A DNA stretch of 64,000 nucleotides from CAZJQT01 sp964548655 (lineage in GTDB: Bacteria; Patescibacteriota; Saccharimonadia; Saccharimonadales; CAZJQT01): positions 28,815-92,814 of the forward strand of contig CAZJQT010000002.1 of assembly GCA_964548655.1 (NCBI GenBank), in the 5' to 3' direction. Below the pieces are notes generated by a model that saw only the letters and a list, made by a program, of their open reading frames with translations, had not been told where the DNA came from and did no database searches. Within the stretch, counting starts at the first letter, position 1. Each line of letters begins with the position of its first letter. A program made the translations under genes and the position numbers. This document shows, one piece after another, positions 50,749 to 59,421 of the stretch.

Positions 50749-52404
50749 TCAAATGTCTAGGCTATCATCGATTATCTTTTGGGCAACTTGTATCATGGCA
50801 TGTTTCACTTTGTCGCCTAAATCTTCCAGGGTTTGTTCGTCCCACTTGCTCAGGAGAGCTTCGTTAGGTGTATACGACTCTTTTGTAACACCAATTACGG
50901 CCGGGCTTTTGATGGCGTATACCTTGGACCATAGAATCTCACCATCAGCATCAACGTCTTGTTCCACCTCACTGTCGGCGGCTACGCCAGCGTTGTACAC
51001 CCTAAACACTAGTCCGCTTTCCCCGTCAATCGCTCCTGCAAAGGACCTATGGTGAAAGCTCCTTTTGGCTATAAAATCTTTGTCAAAGCCAGACAACAGT
51101 AGCACATCGCTATCTTCGTCGAGTATTTTCAAAGCTTCGTAGCCAATGGTTTTATCGGTCGGTGTTGCAATTTCTGTGCTTTTACTTTTGGTAGCTCTGG
51201 TCTCATGCTCGGCCAAATTATTTACGAAACCAAGCGGTTGGATATAAAGACTCTCTCCGCCCGTGTCTAGCCCGAATGTTTCGGGCGATAAAATACTAGC
51301 TTCAATACTGGTTTTGGCAAAAGCAAATACAACGCGCCGATCTTGATGTGCCTTGCCTTGGTTAACCACGTAGAGCACATCGGGCAATTCGCCGTAGGTA
51401 CTTATAGCCCAGTCGTTGAATTCTTGATTTGATATTTTCAGTGGTCTTTTTTTGGTAGTTTGGCCCCTGGCTGTTGGCATAAACACATAGTTATTGTCAT
51501 AGTCTTTAACAGCTAGCTGGTAGTTGTAGGGGTGGTAATCGAGCTCGTTTTCGTAGACTTGCGGGTTTACCTCATCGAGCACCTTGATGAGTGGATTACG
51601 ACCAATGTTAGCGTCTGGTCCGGTGAGATTAAATTTGGCAAAAAGACCACCGTCTACTCTTGTCTCTAAATGAGCGTATCGGCCGTCTATCTCGGTTTCC
51701 AGACCTTGGTTGCGCTTTAGGGCTTCTTCTACCCACGTCTTAGTGATTGTTTCTTTAGGTTTTAACAGCACAAGTTCTTGAACCTTGACTTGAGATTTAT
51801 CTTTAGTACGGCTTTCTCTGCCCTCAATCTGGAATAGAAAAGCCCTGTTTTGGCTTAGCCGGCTTAGCACCATGGCCTCCCCCACGTTGGTTAGCGACTC
51901 TGAGTGCACTAGAGCGCGTTGGCGTTCACGCCAAGCTTCTATGTCTTCTGGGAGACCCAACTGAGCATGGGGGTTTTCAGGAGCGACCTGTTCCTCAATG
52001 ACTGAGGCTTTCGCGCGCCTAGACGGAACGTAGCCTCTGTTTTGCCTAATGGCCAACAGGGCTGACATTCTGGCTGCGGTTGGGTCTTCTTCTAGTTGCT
52101 CTTCTATCTTCTTAAACTCGTCAACGAGGGCGGCTCCGTTAAGCAAATGTTGGTTAAATTCAATCACATCTGGATCTTCGCTGTGCTGATCCTTGCGCCA
52201 TTTTTCGACCACTGCTTGATCGGCTACATTAGTAATATAATCCGGATGTGACCGACTTTTCATGACTTTGGCTAAGCCACCAAAGGCCGCCTTTAGGGTT
52301 TGGGCGTCGTAGGCATCCAAAAATTCAGGAGCAAAAATTTGACTCAATTCCATACCGACTTCATTAGGCTTGGTTCGAGCAAGTTCGTCAAAAATATCGC
52401 TCAT
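50749..52404 (-). CDS. Orphan protein, 551 residues
   Basis: No family recognised. It is soluble and acidic; the first 180 residues are helical, the central and C-terminal parts are beta-rich and include several repeated strand-turn units (ELDYHPYNYQLAVKDYDNNY, ESLYIQPLGFVNNLAEHE). There is no signal peptide. It follows the 329-residue acidic protein by 20 bases and is probably co-expressed with it. The size and composition suggest a multi-domain binding or scaffold protein (inference only). Confidence 0.7.
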   Translation of the reverse strand: MSDIFDELARTKPNEVGMELSQIFAPEFLDAYDAQTLKAAFGGLAKVMKSRSHPDYITNVADQAVVEKWRKDQHSEDPDVIEFNQHLLNGAALVDEFKKIEEQLEEDPTAARMSALLAIRQNRGYVPSRRAKASVIEEQVAPENPHAQLGLPEDIEAWRERQRALVHSESLTNVGEAMVLSRLSQNRAFLFQIEGRESRTKDKSQVKVQELVLLKPKETITKTWVEEALKRNQGLETEIDGRYAHLETRVDGGLFAKFNLTGPDANIGRNPLIKVLDEVNPQVYENELDYHPYNYQLAVKDYDNNYVFMPTARGQTTKKRPLKISNQEFNDWAISTYGELPDVLYVVNQGKAHQDRRVVFAFAKTSIEASILSPETFGLDTGGESLYIQPLGFVNNLAEHETRATKSKSTEIATPTDKTIGYEALKILDEDSDVLLLSGFDKDFIAKRSFHHRSFAGAIDGESGLVFRVYNAGVAADSEVEQDVDADGEILWSKVYAIKSPAVIGVTKESYTPNEALLSKWDEQTLEDLGDKVKHAMIQVAQKIIDDSLDI

Positions 52405-52424
52405 AATAAGTAGCTCCTGGCTAT

Positions 52425-53414
52425 TTAGGAGCCGGATCGGCCAGTTGGCTTGTCTAACGATTCTAGAAGGGCGCGGATTCCAGCTTCTTCTAACTCTCTA
52501 GCTTCACGTTCGGCTTCGCTTTCTTCGTCGTCTTCCTCGTCTTCAGATAGCATCGAAGCTAGCTCTTCACTAGTTGCGGTTTCTTCTTCGTCATCTAGAT
52601 CGCCATCTTCGTCAATAACTTCGGCTTGATCTTCAGCTTCGACAGTATAGATTTCAGAGATGCTCTCAAGTACATCCGCGTTTAAGCCACCATGGCCGTC
52701 AGAGAAACGTACTAAATCATCCAGTGAATCAACCCGTTCGAGCGCGATAGCAAATAGAGCTCGGGCAGCTTCATCGGCCAAATCTACACCGTACTGATTG
52801 GCTGTGATGACTAGCTCATCGGCGGCAAAATTGTATTGCCTAGATAAATCGACTGCTTGCATTGAGACAGCAGGGGCAAAACCTGAACGCACTAGGTCTA
52901 GAACTGGCTTTACTTGATCATCAAAAAACGCGTCTTGTTTGTCTGGGGTTATGCGGTCTTCCTGCATGCGCAGCGTCAAGACATCGCCCAGTTCTATCAG
53001 CGTTTCACCACGAGTCGTAGTCTCGCCGTTACGACGGTGCACAACCGCGCCTGGCTGATCTGGTTCGTTAGAATAAAGTTCAGTGCTGGCCCGACCCAAA
53101 ACGTTTAAAGCAGCGTCTTTGATGGAACGAGATAATTCAAACACACTGAGAGCCTCGTCAGTTCGACCGGCTTTTTCAAGATCACCAACCACCTTGGCAT
53201 AGTCAAACATTAACTCAGGTATAGCATGTGCTAAAACTACTGATCCACTTTCTCGAACCAGTTCCAGTTTGCCAACTTCTTTCCAATCGACTAAACCATC
53301 AGGATTTATAACTTCAGGCAAGTTAGATTTTAGGCGTTCACTCAAACTATCTTCTATTTCCCCGGCTTGGCGGACAATAGTGTTTGTGAACTCAGATCCA
53401 GCTTGATCGCTCAT
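52425..53414 (-). CDS. Acidic orphan protein, 329 residues, with a Glu/Asp-rich tail
   Basis: No family recognised. Residues 1-245 look helical; residues about 255-310 are strongly acidic (EVIDEDGDLDDEEE, SEDEEDDEESEAEREAREL) and end in a short neutral tail. Such tails are often disordered. The promoter TTGACA-18-TAATAT (53442-53471) is close to consensus. It heads the four-gene operon with the 551-, 75- and 81-residue proteins. Confidence 0.7.
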   Translation of the reverse strand: MSDQAGSEFTNTIVRQAGEIEDSLSERLKSNLPEVINPDGLVDWKEVGKLELVRESGSVVLAHAIPELMFDYAKVVGDLEKAGRTDEALSVFELSRSIKDAALNVLGRASTELYSNEPDQPGAVVHRRNGETTTRGETLIELGDVLTLRMQEDRITPDKQDAFFDDQVKPVLDLVRSGFAPAVSMQAVDLSRQYNFAADELVITANQYGVDLADEAARALFAIALERVDSLDDLVRFSDGHGGLNADVLESISEIYTVEAEDQAEVIDEDGDLDDEEETATSEELASMLSEDEEDDEESEAEREARELEEAGIRALLESLDKPTGRSGS

Positions 53415-53441
53415 CAGTTACCTACCTGTTACAATAAACAT

Positions 53442-53471
53442 ATATTAGCATATTTAAGCATTTTATGTCAA
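53442..53471 (-). promoter_or_regulatory. Consensus-like promoter of the acidic orphan operon
   Basis: Minus strand TTGACA (53466-53471), 18 bases, TAATAT (53442-53447). Predicted start 53435; leader about 21 bases with AGG near the ATG. Confidence 0.65.
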
Positions 53472-53492
53472 CAGTGGTAATTTTGAAACTAG

Positions 53493-54506
53493 CTAGCTAG
53501 TGCTATACCCAGCAGGTGGGTTGTCACCCCATTTCTCATAACTGTCTAATTTGGCTGCCATAAATTCGTCAGCAATTCGTATGCCGGTCTGGCGATAATC
53601 CATGCCTAACTCTTCATTCTGCCAAAAAACGGTGACACCACTTGTAAAATCAGCGCCGTTTTTAGTTCTCCTGAAGACTTCCTTACCGGTGACTACTCCC
53701 AGAGTACTGTCTATCTGTACGTGCTCTGGTAATAAATCTCTGAACGAGCTTGTCATGTCTCGTCCCACGGGCCCAGTTGCTCGGCCACTCAGACCACCTA
53801 AGTTGCCTTGGACTTGAAGGGCTGGATCGCCCATTTCCGTTAAGATACTCTGACCACCAATTGTATTAAAACTAAGTGCCACCCTGCCAGCAACTTGGGC
53901 GAAATAGACTGCCGTGGGGACAATTAATTTCCTCTTTTCCCCTACCAAAGGCGCAATTTTACGGATTAGCCAAATTTCAAGGCCGACACGTCTAACTATT
54001 TCTTGATCAATCTCCGTCATATTATCCAAGTCATACGAAAGAATCGGTTCTCTACCGCCCTGTTCATCAATTTTGTTTGGGCAACTGTAGTTGACTTCGA
54101 GGCGTTTTACTCCAGCCTCTACTAGACGCTCAGCCATTTCAGGCAAAACCTCAAATGGATCTTCACCTTTGCCAGGGGAGATGCCTGGGATTACGTCCTT
54201 GCCACGATCCTCTGCTTCTTTTTGAAGTTCTGGGTAAACTTCAGTCATAATTTTGATACCTACACTGGGAAGACCTAATGAATTTACAGTTTGTCCCGTT
54301 AGGGAATTATGATAATAGACTCGGCCGTAAAGGGGCTCGTTGCCTTCGCCACCAGCATAAGTCGTTGACCCCCAGCGACTAAAGCTCAGCGGTGAAGCTA
54401 GAACTTGTCTGTTTCTGTCAATAATACTGTCAACATTCGGGCCATTTATTGCACCCATTGCTGGTGCGAAAGGTACTTCAACTTCTAAACCTAAGAACTC
54501 GCTCAT
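53493..54506 (-). CDS. pyrD: Dihydroorotate dehydrogenase-like flavoprotein
   Basis: 337 residues. A TIM-barrel FMN protein of the dihydroorotate dehydrogenase class 1 type: NSLGLPSVGIK, RLEVNYSCPN (FMN and orotate contacts), SFNTIGG and GGLSGRATGPV are visible, and the end motif VVTGKEVFRRTKNGAD fits the phosphate-binding helix. It oxidises dihydroorotate to orotate. pyrC lies 0.9 kb away beyond the TrmB-type gene; no other pyrimidine genes are in the window, so the pathway may be partial or supplied in part from outside. AAGGAGG precedes the ATG. Confidence 0.85.
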   Translation of the reverse strand: MSEFLGLEVEVPFAPAMGAINGPNVDSIIDRNRQVLASPLSFSRWGSTTYAGGEGNEPLYGRVYYHNSLTGQTVNSLGLPSVGIKIMTEVYPELQKEAEDRGKDVIPGISPGKGEDPFEVLPEMAERLVEAGVKRLEVNYSCPNKIDEQGGREPILSYDLDNMTEIDQEIVRRVGLEIWLIRKIAPLVGEKRKLIVPTAVYFAQVAGRVALSFNTIGGQSILTEMGDPALQVQGNLGGLSGRATGPVGRDMTSSFRDLLPEHVQIDSTLGVVTGKEVFRRTKNGADFTSGVTVFWQNEELGMDYRQTGIRIADEFMAAKLDSYEKWGDNPPAGYSTS

Positions 54507-54570
54507 AATCCCTCCTTAAAAACTTGCTGTGAGCTGGATTATGTGGTTGACTATAGAAACTGTAAATTTG

Positions 54571-54587
54571 ACGACGAACTTCGTCGT
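54571..54587. promoter_or_regulatory. 17-bp perfect palindrome, candidate operator of the TrmB-type regulator
   Basis: ACGACGAA-c-TTCGTCGT, eight-base arms around one base. It lies between divergently read pyrD and the TrmB-type gene and touches a TATTCA box (54588-54593) whose seventh following base is ATG 54600. If translation began at GTG 54543, the same bases would code for DDELRR, so a coding origin cannot be excluded. Confidence 0.5.
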
Positions 54588-54599
54588 TATTCAGGGAAA

Positions 54600-55409
54600 A
54601 TGACTGATTTAAGACTTATCCAAAAAGAGTTGGAAAAATTTGGGCTCTCTAAAGGCCAAGCCAAAATTTATCTGTTACTAGTCACTTACAAAGAACTCCG
54701 TATCCAAGAGATAGTCCGACTTGCTCACATCCCACGCAGTTCGGTTTATGAAAACCTGAAGAAACTCTACGAATTGGGGATAGCTGAGGAAATAATAGAA
54801 AATAGTTTCAAAAAAATACGTCCGTATTCAGTGGGAGCGATGCGGCATGGTTTAGACGAAAGGATGCTAGAGCTTAAACGGCTGACAAGCGATTTAGAGA
54901 AGTTGGAGAAAAGTCTAGCTCTAGCCACAATAAATAAAGCTAACTCTTCAACGGTTGTGCGCTATTACAAAGGTCGCTCGGGTGCCAGACAGCTTTACTG
55001 GAACACTCTGAAGGCCAAAAATACCATATATGTTATGAGGGATTGGGGACGAGGAAGATACGTCGGTATGAAGTTCTACGAACGTTTTGTTGCTGAATCC
55101 CGTGAGCGAGGGATCAAAGAAAAGGTGCTAATAAATCCAACCGTCGCAAATCTGGAATCTATCAGAGTATACACTTACCCCGGCTCACCAATTTCCCGAA
55201 CCAAATTAGCAGATATTCGGGCAATAGACGAAAAAAATATCACAATAAAAGGGGATGTTCTTATGTACGACGACATATATGCCAATGTCTACCTGAAAAA
55301 CGTCGAGATCAATGGCTTTGAGATTGAAAGCAGTCAGTTCGTTGAAACCCAACGATCTATTTTTGAAAGTTTGTGGGAAACAGCTAAACCTATAACTGAA
55401 TTGCTCTAG
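54600..55409 (+). CDS. TrmB-family transcriptional regulator
   Basis: 269 residues from ATG 54600; GTG 54543 would add 19 residues. The winged HTH is at about 8-75 (FGLSKGQAKIYLLLV, EIVRLAHIPRSSVYENLKKLYELG), followed by a coiled-coil linker (about 85-115) and an effector region that resembles a phospholipase-D-like TrmB C-terminal part (about 120-269). TrmB proteins sense sugars in Archaea; here a ligand is unknown. The position between pyrD and pyrC makes pyrimidine or central carbon control conceivable. Confidence 0.82.
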   Translation: MTDLRLIQKELEKFGLSKGQAKIYLLLVTYKELRIQEIVRLAHIPRSSVYENLKKLYELGIAEEIIENSFKKIRPYSVGAMRHGLDERMLELKRLTSDLEKLEKSLALATINKANSSTVVRYYKGRSGARQLYWNTLKAKNTIYVMRDWGRGRYVGMKFYERFVAESRERGIKEKVLINPTVANLESIRVYTYPGSPISRTKLADIRAIDEKNITIKGDVLMYDDIYANVYLKNVEINGFEIESSQFVETQRSIFESLWETAKPITELL

Positions 55410-55410
55410 T

Positions 55411-56661
55411 CTAGTTTTTTGGGATGATGATCTGGCCGAAATCAGTATCATTGTTTGCTGTCATGAACACGCCATTTTGATAAGCTGTATGGCCGTGGAG
55501 ATCAACTTTTACTACCCTGCCGGCGGCCATTTTGCCGATAAATGGCGACCAGCCAGCTTTAGAGCGGATATGACTTTCGCTAATCTCATAGTGCTCCATA
55601 GCTACGGTTACCTTGGTGCGGGGGTCTACTTTGTAGCCCATTAGTTCTGCTGGGCGATAGACAGCCTTTTCAACTAACTGCTCCATGGTTAGACGCTTTT
55701 GATGTTCCGCCTGCAATAACAAGGGCAAAAGAGTATCCAAGCCAGGTACGCCATACGATTTAATGGGATTATTAGGATCGCCTTCAGGGTTTTCCTGGTT
55801 AGCCTTGTCTTTCTCGGCTTTGGTGTGCGGAGCATGGTCAGTTTCAAAGACATCAATATAATCTAAGTGTGCCCACAAAAAATCTTGGTCTTCTTGGGTT
55901 GCTAAGGCCGGTTTCATGCGGCCATACCAACCCAAAGTAGCTACGTCGTCCTCGGTCAGGAATAAATGATGCGGGCAGACACCAACTGTCACAGGTAGAC
56001 CTTCTTTTTTAGCTTTCATGGCTGCTTCCAGCACGAATCGATTGTTGGTGTGGGGTATATGCAGTGGGTGTTTTATATCACGTGCTACCATGCCAATCAT
56101 ATCCTCGACACTGCGGTTTTCGACATGGGCAGCAATTACCTTAGTAGGGTTAAGTTCGTGCAATAACTGCGTGGCTTCCCTAAAATCCTCTGGCGTGTAT
56201 TCTGTGTCGTTGCCCGTTGTTGGTTCAACATAAAACTTAGTGCCAGCAGACAAAGGCAGCAAATATTTAAGCTGGTCCATATTCTTCTGTTCGGCATTGT
56301 ATTCACCCCAGAAACCGATATCACAATAGGCGTTGCCTCTGGCCAAAGCTCGTTTCATAACCAAATTATTAAGAGTCGTAGTCCGGTTCTTGAATGGCTG
56401 TTCGGGATTGGACGGATTATTTGGCATGTCAAAAACGGCTATAACACCGCCGGCCAGAGCGGCTTTTGTGCCGGTTTCAAAGGTTTCTTTGTGAGTGGCG
56501 CCAGGTTCACGCAAATGAACGTGGACATCAACAAGGCCAGGCAGTTCAATATATTCTGTGGTGTCTAACTTCTCATGTTTGGGCAAAGTATCCGGCTCTT
56601 GATCCATCAACTGTTCATGTTCCGTTATTTCAGCAGGGGCTCGCTCTAGAGTGGCAACCAT
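55411..56661 (-). CDS. pyrC: Dihydroorotase
   Basis: 416 residues, class I type length. The amidohydrolase metal motif DVHVHLREPGATHKETF opens the barrel (about residues 46-62); later histidines appear in AAHVEN, HIPHTN and the aspartate in FETDHAPHTKAEK. It cyclises carbamoyl aspartate to dihydroorotate. A short N-terminal extension rich in E (about 35 residues) precedes the family core. AAGGAG lies four bases before the ATG. It may be controlled together with pyrD by the neighbouring regulator (inference). Confidence 0.92.
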   Translation of the reverse strand: MVATLERAPAEITEHEQLMDQEPDTLPKHEKLDTTEYIELPGLVDVHVHLREPGATHKETFETGTKAALAGGVIAVFDMPNNPSNPEQPFKNRTTTLNNLVMKRALARGNAYCDIGFWGEYNAEQKNMDQLKYLLPLSAGTKFYVEPTTGNDTEYTPEDFREATQLLHELNPTKVIAAHVENRSVEDMIGMVARDIKHPLHIPHTNNRFVLEAAMKAKKEGLPVTVGVCPHHLFLTEDDVATLGWYGRMKPALATQEDQDFLWAHLDYIDVFETDHAPHTKAEKDKANQENPEGDPNNPIKSYGVPGLDTLLPLLLQAEHQKRLTMEQLVEKAVYRPAELMGYKVDPRTKVTVAMEHYEISESHIRSKAGWSPFIGKMAAGRVVKVDLHGHTAYQNGVFMTANNDTDFGQIIIPKN

Positions 56662-56737
56662 GTATCTCCTTGATTTACTTATATGCTATGGTAGCCACCC
56701 CGTCTTATGCAAGCAGTAGCACTTTTGAAGTTTGGGT

Positions 56738-56743
56738 TATACT
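56738..56743 (+). promoter_or_regulatory. -10 box of the GH63-like glucosidase gene
   Basis: TATACT; ATG 56752 is the ninth base after it. GGAG directly abuts the ATG, too close for a normal ribosome-binding site. Confidence 0.5.
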
Positions 56744-56751
56744 GTTAGGAG

Positions 56752-58134
56752 ATGGAAGAGCCTGAAGAACAAACAACACAAAAAGTCGAAGAACAACCTC
56801 ATACAGAGGAAACTCATTCAGTAGACCCTCTGGAAGAGGCCAAGGCTGTCCTCAAACAAAACGACCAAGGCAATTACACCGTGCCAAATCCATACCTCTA
56901 CCCCCATCAATGGTTTTGGGACAGTTGTTTTGTGGCTATTGGCCTCCGGCACTTGGATGTAGATAGGGCTAAGACTGAAATACTTAGCTTACTGCGCGGA
57001 CAGTGGCATAATGGCATGTTGCCCAACATCATTTTGGCTGATGGCGATAAGTATCACCGTGATAAAAACATTTGGCGCAGTTGGCTAAACCCTAACTCGC
57101 CAGATGGTCTAGCTACCAGCGGCATCACCCAACCACCAATGTTGGCCGAAGCCATTGTGCAAGTTGGACAAAAACTCAAGGGGGCAGAACGGCGCAGTTG
57201 GTACAAGCAAGTTTTTCCGGCTTTAGTCAAATACCACCAATGGCTGTATAACGAACGCGATCCTCACTCAGAAGGCTTAGTTTTGCAGATCCACCCCTGG
57301 GAAACTGGCATGGATAACACACCGCCGTGGATTGGTGAGTTACGTGAGCATCAGCTAGCATGGTGGATCCGGTTCATAGAAAAAGCCCGCCTCAGCTGGT
57401 TTCTAGGCTTCTTCCGGCGTGACACCAAACTAGTGCCATCCGAAGAACGCTTAAGTACAGTTGAAGCCCTGGCTCTATATAGCACTCAGCGCCGTTTGCG
57501 CCGCAAAAATTACGACATAGACAAGATCTTGACCCATTCTTTGTTTGCTATAGAAGACTTGACGTTCAACAGTATATTCATAAGGGCCAATCAGCACTTG
57601 CGTGACATCGCCGCTCATATCCGTAAGAGCATTCCTGAGGATTTAGACGCCAGAATGAAAAAGACCGAGGGCGCTTTGGAAGGTCTTTGGGATGCCTATA
57701 CTAATCAATATTATTCACGCAATTTTGTAACTCACAAGCTACTCAAAGAACCATCGATTGCAGCCCTGATGCCGTTATACGCCGGCACAATATCCAAAGA
57801 CCGAGCCGAGCAACTGGTAAGAATGCTAGAAAACCAGCATTTGTTTGGCGCCCATTTCCCGGTGCCATCGATTCCAATTAATTCTCCTTGGTTCAAACCA
57901 ACCGCCTATTGGCAAGGTCCAGTTTGGGTTAACACCAATTGGCTAATTATTGATGGACTTAAAAGGATGGGGTATAAAGACCACGCCGAAGCATTGGCAG
58001 AAACTACTATTGATATGGTGGCATCAAGTGGTGACGCTGAGTACTTTAGCCCTCTGGATGGCTCTGGGGCTGGGGTGGACAACTTCTCGTGGACGGCGGC
58101 TCTGACGATTGATCTGCTGGAAACTCAGAGTTAG
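56752..58134 (+). CDS. GH63-like (alpha/alpha)6-barrel glycoside hydrolase
   Basis: 460 residues. The pattern PHQWFWDSCF (W55-D57 region), H181-P-W-E-T-G-M-D-N189 and the C-terminal WQGPVWVNTNWLI plus FSPLDGSGAGVDNFSWTAAL is that of GH63 and mannosylglycerate/glucosylglycerate hydrolases and of related amylo-alpha-1,6-glucosidase-like enzymes. The acidic residues in WDS and WETGMD are probable catalytic or substrate-binding groups. No signal peptide: a cytoplasmic role in glycoside or compatible-solute use is inferred. The first 30 residues are acidic and disordered in appearance. Confidence 0.82.
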   Translation: MEEPEEQTTQKVEEQPHTEETHSVDPLEEAKAVLKQNDQGNYTVPNPYLYPHQWFWDSCFVAIGLRHLDVDRAKTEILSLLRGQWHNGMLPNIILADGDKYHRDKNIWRSWLNPNSPDGLATSGITQPPMLAEAIVQVGQKLKGAERRSWYKQVFPALVKYHQWLYNERDPHSEGLVLQIHPWETGMDNTPPWIGELREHQLAWWIRFIEKARLSWFLGFFRRDTKLVPSEERLSTVEALALYSTQRRLRRKNYDIDKILTHSLFAIEDLTFNSIFIRANQHLRDIAAHIRKSIPEDLDARMKKTEGALEGLWDAYTNQYYSRNFVTHKLLKEPSIAALMPLYAGTISKDRAEQLVRMLENQHLFGAHFPVPSIPINSPWFKPTAYWQGPVWVNTNWLIIDGLKRMGYKDHAEALAETTIDMVASSGDAEYFSPLDGSGAGVDNFSWTAALTIDLLETQS

Positions 58135-58300
58135 CTGACCTTGGTTTTAATCGAGCAATAGTGGCGTAAGCTTCAGGTGACATACGAAGAAATCCATCTG
58201 AGATACTCTTTTGCAAGAGAGCATGGGCGATGAGCATGGCTTTGTTATTGGCGATTATGTCAGCCATAATTACTTCGCGTACATAGCCGGACGATTCCAT
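58046..58300 (-). CDS. Possible small orphan protein, 84 residues
   Basis: The frame covers an otherwise empty stretch (58135-58346), and its 3' third overlaps the end of the glucosidase gene on the other strand. The first 55 residues (MADIIANNKAMLIAHALLQKS, SDGFLRMSPEAYATIARLK) look like a normal helical protein; the last 30, where it overlaps, look like a coding shadow (SSEPPSTRSCPPQPQ). TATAGT-type sequence lies upstream. It may be real with an overlapping tail, or a truncated remnant. Confidence 0.35.
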   Translation of the reverse strand: MESSGYVREVIMADIIANNKAMLIAHALLQKSISDGFLRMSPEAYATIARLKPRSANSEFPADQSSEPPSTRSCPPQPQSHPEG

Positions 58301-58346
58301 AGTAGTTAGATACTATATAATCCTGTTAATTATTAGTCAAAAAGAG

Positions 58347-59405
58347 CTACTCTGAGTCGTCGTCTTGGGGTTTTTCTAGTAGCAGTGGGTCAACCTGCTC
58401 CTTGCCACCAGCAATCTTCACCACGTCTTTATCGACGCGGGATAGCTCCTTGTGAGCACTGTTGAAGTGTCCGACCGTAGCCCGCAATGAATTACCCAGC
58501 CGCGCAAAATAGCCGTCAACGTTCTTGAGATGCCGTCCCAGTTGTTCAACGTTTTTACGAATAACTTCGGTGTCTTTCTGGATTTCTAGACTTCTTAGTC
58601 CTTGGGCGACTATCTGGAGCATAGCCGACAAGGTGCTTGGGCCGACGATGGTTACTCGTTTTTCAACCGCGGCGTAGTGCATCAAATCGCGGCCATTGAC
58701 CCCGCCAGCACCTATTTTGTTGGCTAGTAGATCATAGTAGATAGCTTCACTGGGTATAAACATCAGCGACTGCTCAAGCGTTCCTTTCTTGGGCAGAATG
58801 TATTTGGCGGTTTCATCGATGCGTTTCTTTAGATCTTCCTTGAAAGCCTTTTCTAATAATGGCCGGTCTTCGGCCTTGGCACTAACCAAGCGGTTGTAGT
58901 TCTCTAGAGAAAACTTGCTATCAATCGGCAGCAATTTATCATCCAGTTTGACGACGGCGTCAACAATCATGCCTTCGGCTAGATGGTATTGGAGTTCATA
59001 AGTGCCGGGTGGCAGCATGTTTTGCAAGATTTGTTCCAGATAGAATTCGCCCAAAACGCCACGCTGCTTGGGATTGGTCAGGACATTTTGTAGTACTTTG
59101 AGCTCGCCAGCGATGTCGCCAACCTGCTGGTTAGTTTTTTCCAGAGAGGTTAATTTAACTGTAACGTCTTTGATGATTTCAGCACTTTGGGCAAACTGCT
59201 TGAGCATCTGGGCTGTATTTTTGTCCAGCCGCTCATTGATCTGGGTGTGCAAACCTTCTTTCAACTGGGTAACGCTCTCGGTTAAGGTGTTTAAGTCCTG
59301 TTTTAGCATCAAGGAGCTGCCCTTTTCTGGGCCAGAACCTTGGCGCAGCAGCAATGCCCCAAGAATGAACACTGCAACCCCTAAAATAACCACCGCTATA
59401 AGCAT
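58347..59405 (-). CDS. rmuC: DNA recombination protein RmuC
   Basis: 352 residues. An N-terminal membrane segment (1-20) is followed by a coiled coil (about 30-100) and the RmuC nuclease-like domain with GVLGEFYLEQIL, LPIDSKFSLENY, IDETAKYILP and SLMFIPSEAIYYDL. RmuC limits DNA inversions in E. coli. Its TACAAT box (59412-59417) ends exactly seven bases before the ATG and is preceded by TGA, so the mRNA is leaderless and the start is well fixed. Confidence 0.93.
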   Translation of the reverse strand: MLIAVVILGVAVFILGALLLRQGSGPEKGSSLMLKQDLNTLTESVTQLKEGLHTQINERLDKNTAQMLKQFAQSAEIIKDVTVKLTSLEKTNQQVGDIAGELKVLQNVLTNPKQRGVLGEFYLEQILQNMLPPGTYELQYHLAEGMIVDAVVKLDDKLLPIDSKFSLENYNRLVSAKAEDRPLLEKAFKEDLKKRIDETAKYILPKKGTLEQSLMFIPSEAIYYDLLANKIGAGGVNGRDLMHYAAVEKRVTIVGPSTLSAMLQIVAQGLRSLEIQKDTEVIRKNVEQLGRHLKNVDGYFARLGNSLRATVGHFNSAHKELSRVDKDVVKIAGGKEQVDPLLLEKPQDDDSE

Positions 59406-59411
59406 GTCTAC

Positions 59412-59417
59412 ATTGTA
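59412..59417 (-). promoter_or_regulatory. Extended -10 (TGA-TACAAT) of leaderless rmuC
   Basis: Minus strand TACAAT preceded by TGA; seventh base after it is the A of ATG 59405. Confidence 0.65.
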
Positions 59418-59421
59418 TCAG

